Source: Euprymna scolopes (lineage: Eukaryota; Mollusca; Cephalopoda; Sepiida; Sepiolidae). From it: a stretch of 26,251 nucleotides of DNA. The translations under genes and the position numbers were made by a program. Positions 19,327-26,251 of this stretch are shown here, in pieces. The DNA lies in the NCBI GenBank assembly GCA_024364805.1, contig CM044519.1, forward strand, positions 39,252,157 through 39,278,407. Direction: 5' to 3'. Under the pieces are notes generated by a model. The model worked only from the letters and a program-made list of their open reading frames with translations, made no database searches and was not told the origin of the DNA. How positions within the stretch are numbered: position 1 is the first letter of the stretch; every line of letters starts with the position of its first letter.

Positions 19327-19455
19327 AAAACGGGCAAAAGTTATAGCCCGTTGAATTGAATGAGTACGTCATGTCACAATGATGATTGAATATGGTTACA
19401 TCTGAGCTCATTTTTGTATTAAAAACTAATCCCTATTAATCACTATTAATACCTT
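19327..19455 (+). repeat. Dispersed repeat with TATTAATCCC tail (copy 2)
   Basis: AAACGGGCAAAAGTTATAGC, GAGTACGTCATG, ATGATGATTGAATATGG, GCTCATTTTTGTATTAAA and CTAATCCCTATTAATC align with 4184-4345. It stops one base before the Helitron-like end at 19457. The tail is shorter here (about two to three units). Confidence 0.7.
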
Positions 19456-19456
19456 A

Positions 19457-19485
19457 CTAGCGGGACCTGTGGAAATTCACAGACA
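19457..19485 (-). mobile_element. Helitron-like 3' end
   Basis: On the minus strand, CTGTGAATTTCCACAG forms a hairpin, followed by GTCCCG, CTAG (19457-19460) and T. It is the same terminal type as that at 2241-2268. The element would extend to higher coordinates; its 5' end was not firmly found (an ACTATATATTAAA on the minus strand near 20301 is a weak candidate). Confidence 0.6.
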
Positions 19486-19499
19486 AAAATATAGGGGTT

Positions 19500-20085
19500 A
19501 TTACTTTCAGAACACGGTTCGTATTATTATTACTGTTGTTGTTGTTTTATTATTACAGTTGGTTATAAAGTTTGTCAGAACAAAGGGAGGTAGTGGAGAT
19601 AAGCTCCCTATACCTAAAAAAAAATAGCTTCTGACAGCAAAATCAAGTTCATGCCGTTCTTGTGTGGTTTATCTACTAAGCATGGTGAAACTTTTATTCT
19701 AGCTAAGAGAAGGAACAAGGCATTCCCTTTGCGCCTTAAAACCTGTCACTTCGTGTAGGTGGGGCTTGTTAACTTTTGATGGTAGTTCATCTAGCAGACG
19801 GCCACTCTAGTACAAAACATCCGCTTCCTTTCAAGATTACCCCATCAGGGTAAACACTAAGGTAGTAAGCTCCAACAGAAAATTCTTTGAAAAAGGTCCT
19901 ATCATGCGGCGTAGTTAGAGAAAAGCTGTATCGATTCTGTCTTTATCTTGGATCGTCTGGCATCGTGAAGAGTGGAGCGGCTGTAAGGGCAACAACTATC
20001 CCCCTATATAACCCTGCCCAAGCTATGTAGCCCTACTGCTGCACCATCATCTCACGAGACAGACAGTTGCCAACAAATTATTATT
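19500..20085. other. GC-richer block, unassigned, repeat-like
   Basis: From about 19680 the sequence is clearly less AT-rich, with frames interrupted by stops on both strands. It looks like decayed transposon sequence, but I could not name a family or find termini. Confidence 0.35.
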
Positions 20086-20521
<436 letters not shown>

Positions 20522-20629
20522 CCACTGATCGGTGGTCTTTAGAATTTCCTTCCTTTTCTTTGTTTTTCCGATCATATGAATATTAAGAATGTTTTATATA
20601 ATGTAAATAAACATTTATTTCCTAACTCT

Positions 20630-20690
20630 TCCTGTAACGTAGTCGTTACATGCCAACACTCGGGACCCACTTGTTGTATATCTACGCGAG
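20630..20690 (+). repeat. Dispersed repeat, copy 1 of 2
   Basis: TGTAACGTAGTCGTTACATG followed by CCAACACTCGGGACCCAC and TTGTTGTAT recurs at 21196-21260. The first 18 bases form a perfect short palindrome (TGTAACG/CGTTACA). This may be a fragment of an LTR-type or other mobile element; the family is not established. Confidence 0.6.
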
Positions 20691-21195
20691 CGAATTTCCT
20701 GGAAATACTTGTAAAATAAGCACATAACACCAAAACTGCGACGATGCGACTGGGACTGGAGGTTAGCAGATAGTGCGGCACATGTTATGTTTGCAACTCT
20801 GTACAAGAACATAAGACTAATTGTGAGTACACTAGCACATATATTGCAACGCCTTTCCAGACACGGTCGAATGGTGACTTTGTAGAGATAAAAGATACTA
20901 GCAGGGGTTAGACATTTTCTAACCCGATTGAGGGAATTAACTGTTTTGTGAAAAAAAAAATAGCAACATCTATGTACTTATTCCATTTTTTCTTAAAAAG
21001 TATTGCAAACTATTAATTGTACACATAGGTGCTGATTTACCGAAAACCGAAAGAAAATCATCTGTTAATATATTGGGCATATAGTCAGCATCATTTTGCG
21101 ACCACAGTCGAGATGACGGAGTTCATTTTTTCACATGACTTGATGTGTACGAACGTCACAACTACACACATTGGGAAACAAGAGGACTGAGCTGA
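20691..21195. other. Unannotated sequence between two repeat copies
   Basis: About 500 bases with no recognisable protein motif; it may belong to the same unknown element as the flanking repeat pair. Confidence 0.35.
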
Positions 21196-21260
21196 CCTTC
21201 TGTAATGTAGTCGTTCTATGTCAACACTCGGGACCCACACGTTGTATGCAGACAGTCGCA
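21196..21260 (+). repeat. Dispersed repeat, copy 2 of 2
   Basis: TGTAATGTAGTCGTTCTATG, TCAACACTCGGGACCCAC and ACGTTGTATGCAG match the copy at 20630 in the same orientation, about 565 bases away. The 129-codon frame 21171-21560, the second longest in the window, begins in this repeat, matches no known protein and is not called as a gene. Confidence 0.6.
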
Positions 21261-21733
21261 AGGAAACAAAGGCAAGTAAAGATTTCGACTCACTTCGTTT
21301 TCAGCAAAACGACAAACATTTATTACAGGCACTTACAGAATAACTCCTTGTCTCTTGGCCAAATGCCTTCTCGTACTCCAACGTGCTTAACAAGACACTG
21401 CCGTATCGAACATGTGATTATCTGTTATTGTATGGCCATGTCGCTCTCGGGCCATGCGTGTAACATGTCTATTTCTGCCCTTCGCCGGCCATTTTTTTAT
21501 TTTTATAACCTCTTTCTTTCCATTCTAACTCACCTTGCACATCACCTTGCACACAGGTAAGTTATTTGGATATATTGGTTCTTGTACAGCTGCTGCTGCT
21601 GCTGCCATACACCCTTCTGCGCTCTATTGCATTCCATATTGCACCTAATCATATAAACTTTAACATCTCAGTTATGATATGCAAAAAGCACTAAACTCTT
21701 TAACATAATAATTGAAATCATTCGCAATCGTAA

Positions 21734-21760
21734 TCTATATATTAAAACGCTTATTGTGTT
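21734..21760 (+). mobile_element. Possible Helitron-like 5' end
   Basis: TCTATATATTAAAACGC after an A closely resembles the start at 1829 (TCTATATATTAATACG). No hairpin plus CTAG end was found downstream, so this may be a truncated copy or a coincidence in AT-rich DNA. Confidence 0.3.
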
Positions 21761-22462
21761 CGACCGTTATCATCCTGAACATCGCTTACAGTGAAAATTA
21801 AATATTCTAAATCGCCCTGGCCATTATAATGTTGCATTTTCTTAAAATGAAGATGGAATATTCTTACATCCCAATAAAAATTGTTTTAGTTATCACCAGC
21901 CAATGTGTGGTCGATGCGGACTAACACCAGCAACAACAACTGCTACCCCCATCCGTCACCACCACCATCTATCTACCGAACAGCTTCTATCCAGATGTGG
22001 CAACAATACTCCAGACAGTATGTTTTTAAGTCAATGGCGCCACAATGCTACATTAACGGCATTGTGCATGCTGTACTGAATAAGACAGTCATACTGAATA
22101 TTTCATTTTAAACATTCGTGAAGTTTTTTTTTTGTTCTTGGTTTAAAAATGGTCGTCATTGCGCACAGCTAAAACAAAATAATTCATCGTGTGAACTCAG
22201 TGCCAAGAGTCTATTACACAGACGATGGGGATTATATTTTTAGAAAGATCATCGATTTATTTTATATTTTTTTAAAAACATCGTTACCATTCGTATTCGT
22301 ATTCTACAAGGATTTAAAAACTATGCGTTGCCTCGCATGAATAACGTATACATCTTTCCCTCTTTCTTACGAATAGATACGTTTTATAATACATTAGGAG
22401 TAGGCTTATTTATCTATCCAACATGATTCGAAAAAGAAAAACAGATAATAGAAAATCTCTCT
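21761..22462. other. Unannotated stretch, about 0.7 kb
   Basis: No gene was recognised; the frame 21905-22111 is chance-like, and a CTG run (21588-21606) lies just upstream of this stretch. Confidence 0.45.
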
Positions 22463-22503
<41 letters not shown>

Positions 22504-22509
22504 CAAATA

Positions 22510-22553
<44 letters not shown>
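22463..22553. repeat. Compound microsatellite (CA)n-(AT)n
   Basis: A CA tract (22463-22505, one CG interruption) is followed by a short spacer and an AT tract (22513-22553). Tyr/Ile and Cys/Val frames on the minus strand are artefacts. Confidence 0.97.
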
Positions 22554-22557
<4 letters not shown>

Positions 22558-22950
22558 GAAATTGCCTGTCTGTCTCTGAGCAACGATGCCAATCAATTTT
22601 TTTCATCAATTTTTGGTCCACACACGAGAAAGTAGATATGTAGGGGTTTTGAGAGTCTGAAACACATTCCATTTGTCTTTAGCCAATAAACATACTTGAT
22701 AAGTGTGGGGGGGGGCAACATTCAAAACAAAACATCGCAGGCACAAGTAATGTTGTATGCATGCACAGATATACATTTAAACGTTAAAGTCGGTTAAATT
22801 ATAATATGTCCTTATCCACCTAACCATAGCTCCAACGATAACGACGAAAACCAGGGGGCTAATTTCTTAGCTCTTGATTCTAGCTAATGGGATTCAAGTA
22901 ATATTTGTTTTATACTTCTGAAATCAATACTTGATCGATAGACAATTAGT
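22554..22950. other. Unannotated stretch
   Basis: Nothing recognisable was found except a G run near 22707. Confidence 0.45.
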
Positions 22951-23012
22951 TCTATAATTATAAATACGAAATCCACATGATAAAATATCATGCTAAAGCG
23001 TATTTTACGACC
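22951..23012 (+). repeat. Dispersed repeat, Helitron-like 5' segment (copy 2)
   Basis: TCTATAATTATAAATACG, AAATCCACATGA, AAATATCATGCTAAAGCG and TATTTTACGA align block by block with 2037-2105. Confidence 0.65.
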
Positions 23013-23065
23013 GAACCACTTCAATATATTGGATACACTATAAGAATAATTAATAGAAAACTTGA

Positions 23066-23145
23066 TCTATATGATAATAACAATGTATAATCAGAAATAG
23101 AAATCTACATGAATTAAAATATCATATTTAAGCGTATTTTACACC
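23066..23145 (+). repeat. Dispersed repeat, Helitron-like 5' segment (copy 3)
   Basis: TCTATATGATAATAAC, GAAATCTACATGAATT, AAATATCATATTTAAGCG and TATTTTAC align with the copies at 22951 and 2037. The distance from copy 2 (about 115-130 bases, same orientation) and the shared CTTGATC just upstream of both suggest local duplication. Confidence 0.65.
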
Positions 23146-23336
23146 AGATGGCTTACAAGTGTCTTTTATTTGCGTTTTAAATACTTGGTTTGTATTTATG
23201 TAGATTCTATAAATTTAATATTGTATTTTACTGGGCTGTAGTATCAATAAAAAATAGAAGCTGGCCAGGATAGGTCAAAAGCGAAAATTAAAAAATAAGT
23301 CTTAAGGAAACATATACAAACAGTATTACAAACAAG

Positions 23337-23373
23337 TAGCTGCAAAAATAGTGTATATATACTATTTTTGCAG

Positions 23374-23376
<3 letters not shown>
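23337..23376. repeat. Perfect 16-bp inverted repeat, 8-base loop
   Basis: TAGCTGCAAAAATAGT is followed by GTATATAT and then its exact complement ACTATTTTTGCAGCTA. It can form a hairpin or cruciform. An AT microsatellite (23379-23406) begins two bases later. It has no T-run and is not a bacterial terminator. Confidence 0.95.

Positions 23377-23378
<2 letters not shown>

Positions 23379-23406
<28 letters not shown>
23379..23406. repeat. (AT)14 microsatellite
   Basis: Pure AT tract directly after the 16-bp hairpin. Confidence 0.95.
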
Positions 23407-23913
23407 CATTCAAACACGGTAGTGTTTTAATATATTGTTAAGTTGCAGTTTTAGTCATTTAGAGATGCTTTAGAGCATCACCGCCCACTCATTTTTTAAC
23501 CAAATTTCAAATAATTATTACAGTTTATAGATCACATTTTCCGCTATATTGTGAAAAAAAAAATTCCATTTTCGTTCAGTAAAAAGAATTTATGATGAAT
23601 TTTCTGGTGTTCACATTAGTAAAAATGTATAAGGAGGTAAGCGACGCTTTTTCATGACTGGATTCTATAGCAACTACGTCGCTCCAGCGACTACGGTTGC
23701 TACTAATTCACGGCTGTCCCGAAAAGAGAAGTAACAAGTAAAATAGAGAAAATGAAAGCATGAAAGGAAGATGATTGGGGGATTTTATTGAAAGCTGACG
23801 AGTTCCGTACATTATTATTACATATGTGTATGTTATTTTTTAAGGACAAGAAAAAAAAGACTAACATTAAACAAAGAACAAGTGAATTTATTGGAAGCCT
23901 GGAAAAATCATGG
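23407..23913. other. Unannotated stretch with one imperfect hairpin
   Basis: AGCAAC-TAC-GTCGCT / AGCGAC-TACG-GTTGCT at 23669-23701 folds as two 6-bp stems around an internal loop, with a 2-base tip. Nothing else was recognised. Confidence 0.45.
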
Positions 23914-24379
<466 letters not shown>

Positions 24380-24561
24380 CTATTTCATTTATTCACATAA
24401 ATTTACTATACGAAAGTATAGATTTATGCGTAAAGCTGAACGTCTGTGTGTGTGTCTGGTCACGAATAGGCTCCTATATGGTTGAGTATTATAGAAAACT
24501 GATCACATATAATGATAGATGTATCGAGACACAGGAATGCGTATATTTGATCTGGCATAAT

Positions 24562-25000
24562 GATGAGTTATTAAAATTGTGAGATCTGCGTACGCGCCTG
24601 GTCCACAAAGTATGGAAATAAAAAATTGAAAAATTGAAAAAAAAAACGTTTACAATTGTTTTTGATATGAATGTATATAATAATACTTTGATAAGTATGT
24701 TTTAGCTTAAATAGGGATGATATAATAAAATTGTGGAGTCTGCGTTCGCGCTTGGCCTCCATAGAATGGAAATAGGCACACACTTTAGTAAAGACTTTTC
24801 ATATCTATCTGCGTAAGTATACTTTGATAATTATGTTTGAAGAAATATGGTATAATAAAATTATGGAGTGTTCGTTCGGGCCTGATGTCCCTAGAATGGA
24901 AATATGTCACAAAGTTTAACAAGGTTATTTAATATAAGTCCACAGAATATTGTGATAAGTGTTTCAGTGTGAACAGGTACGGTATAATAAATTATGGGGT
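24562..25000 (+). repeat. Diverged tandem array, units about 130-154 bp
   Basis: The block TAATAAAATTGTGGAGTCTG with TTCGCGC..GG.C...TAGAATGGAAATA recurs. AAAATTGT/AAAATTAT ends at about 24580, 24734, 24864 and 24995, giving spacings of 154, 130 and 131. ACTTTGATAAGTATGTTT precedes units 2, 3 and, weakly, 4. Unit 1 has a poly-A-rich insertion; unit 4 keeps only its first 15-20 bases. The family is not recognised; it is best described as a short satellite or minisatellite remnant. Confidence 0.8.
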
Positions 25001-25655
25001 TTATCTATTTTATTTTTACTTTGATTTTGATACCCCCAAAACTCGAAGCTATCTCTTTACAACCCTTCCTTTTCATAACCTATCATACTTTCATAAATTA
25101 GAGCCCCTTTTCTGTAGGCTGTATTTTAACCCAGTCAACGACGGATACTTTTGCTAGTATATATATATAAAGAAAATCAAATTTGAAAAATCCTTATGAG
25201 AAAAAAAAAAGCAAAAATTTTACTATCCGATAAATAAAGAAACTAAATCAAGAAATCCTTACACTGCGGTGTTTTAAAGCATGCCTGTTTCTCATCAGAG
25301 GTAAGAAATTGCAAAATGTAAAAGGTTTTCTCCCCTTTTTGTCGTTTTACTTTCTTATTCTTGACCATTAAATGTTTTAATAAAATAATTATACAAGAAC
25401 ACTTTCGTAAGAAAAATATTATATATATATATATATATATTTTTTTTTTTTGTTTATTTTAATAGATTTTTGTCTTTCTGGTAGTAGTTTATAAGATTAA
25501 TTTGTTAATAAATACAATTGACATAGAAATTTAGGCCGACGTTTAGGAAATTTGCTCCCCTCTTAATTCCACAATGTACACATTTTTCTTCCCCTGCATT
25601 AAAATTACAATAACTATTGGGGACACTCCATGTTTCAACGTACTTCACGAAATAA

Positions 25656-25656
<1 letters not shown>
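25001..25656. other. Unannotated AT-rich stretch
   Basis: It has small AT tracts (25157-25170, 25421-25439) and a T run (25440-25451). No gene was recognised; frames over this area are chance or low-complexity. Confidence 0.45.

Positions 25657-25739
<83 letters not shown>
25657..25739. repeat. Compound trinucleotide microsatellite (ATT)17-(GAT)11
   Basis: A pure ATT tract changes directly to a pure GAT tract at 25707. The Ile/Ser and Leu/Met run frames on both strands, including the 147-codon minus frame 25505-25948, come from this repeat and are not genes. Confidence 0.97.
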
Positions 25740-25756
25740 ACAGAAAAGGTTTTATG

Positions 25757-26096
25757 ATGTGCATATCCGAAACAGAAAGAAAATGTCACATTCCAAAAGT
25801 CACAAAACTTTAAGCACTTGGGTAATTTTTCTTTCATGTAAATCATTTCCTTTTTTCGGATTGTTAGTAATTTACATTTAATTAATCCATGATTTAAGCC
25901 TTTTTCTGATTTTAACAAATTTACATTTTTACGATTCCTGCGTTGCAATTAGAATATTTGTTGCGAAAATCGAAATTCCACGTATTTAACAATAAAATAA
26001 AAATTCAAAATATCTTAGAAAAATTCATTACGATGTACAATGTACATATCCGACGCAAAAAAAAATTGTCGTATCCCAAAAATTCACATAATTTGA
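25757..26096 (+). repeat. Diverged direct duplication, about 283-base offset
   Basis: GCATATCCGAAACAGAAAGA, AATGTCACATTCC and AAAAGTCACAAAA (25761-25810) recur as ACATATCCGACGCAAAAAAA, ATTGTCGTATCCC and AAAAATTCACATAA (26044-26096). The rest of the region to the window end is AT-rich with no gene. Confidence 0.55.
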
Positions 26097-26251
26097 TCAA
26101 GTTGTTATTTTATTTATTTATTTTCAGAAAATGATTTTCTTTTTTTAAATTTTTGGATACTAGGCTATGAATTAAGCTGATATTTTACACTTACTGAAAC
26201 CTAATTGATTCAAAAATTGTAAAACTAAAAAAGTATAATAAATGATTTTGT
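26097..26251. other. Unannotated window end
   Basis: AT-rich, nothing recognised. Confidence 0.45.

Noticed and set aside
21171-21560. 129-codon plus-strand frame
   Set aside because: It starts within a dispersed repeat, has no recognisable domain, and has no supporting promoter or splice context.
23337-23376. Hairpin as a transcription terminator
   Set aside because: No T-run follows, and the setting is an animal genome, not a bacterial operon.
24562-25000. CRISPR-like array
   Set aside because: Units are long, diverged throughout, and lack constant short repeats separated by unique spacers of equal length.
25505-25948. 147-codon minus-strand frame, the longest in the window
   Set aside because: Its middle is the ATT/GAT microsatellite (Ser and Ile runs), and the flanks match no protein family I recognise.

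Overview
This window looks like intergenic or intronic DNA from a large, repeat-rich animal genome. It is AT-rich on both strands, has many pure microsatellites, and carries a mixture of decayed LINE, SINE, Helitron-like and mariner pieces. That mixture would fit a mollusc, and a cephalopod is plausible, but the organism is an inference; no host gene is present to anchor it. I find no intact protein-coding gene, no rRNA, no functional tRNA, no CRISPR array and no bacterial-type operon. The longest open frames are either low-complexity translations of microsatellites or frames inside repeats.

Layout, left half. A compound TA/TAGA/GACA microsatellite (275-409) is followed by about 1.4 kb with nothing recognisable. 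Next come a Helitron-like element with a hairpin-plus-CTAG 3' end (1829-2268) and the C-terminal end of a LINE (2812-3370). A cluster of small direct and tandem duplications (3600-4660) leads to a broken mariner transposase (about 5640-6400) and a SINE-like copy (6680-6855). After an AT desert come a TA/GA microsatellite (7992-8110), an internally deleted LINE end on the minus strand (8300-8770), a tRNA-like segment (8785-8860), a complete-looking 505-bp non-autonomous Helitron-like element on the minus strand (9516-10020) and another LINE 3' end (10184-10400).

Layout, right half. The best LINE fragment lies at 12020-12630. It is followed by a nearly perfect 77-bp tandem duplication (12957-13110), SINE-like copies (13240-13680), a GC-richer block holding one exon-like open segment (14053-14203, minus), and another unassigned GC-richer block (15060-15560). 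A second copy of the Helitron-like element lies on the plus strand (16601-17020) with a possible further Helitron 5' end directly abutting it. Then come a possible TIR element (17972-18602), another SINE copy, a Helitron 3' end (19457-19485, minus), long AT tracts, three related Helitron-like 5' segments, a long inverted repeat next to a 123-bp AT tract (23914-24378), a diverged tandem array with units of about 130-154 bp (24562-25000) and a compound ATT/GAT microsatellite.

There are no genes here that work together. What the window records is layered transposon insertion and local duplication: one LINE family left four 3'-end copies, a SINE-like family left three or four copies all in one orientation, and at least two Helitron-like end types recur. 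The observations most worth a second look are the paired full-length Helitron-like elements and their abutting neighbour, the 145-bp inverted repeat, and the exon-like segment at 14053-14203. I did not find a convincing new biological system.
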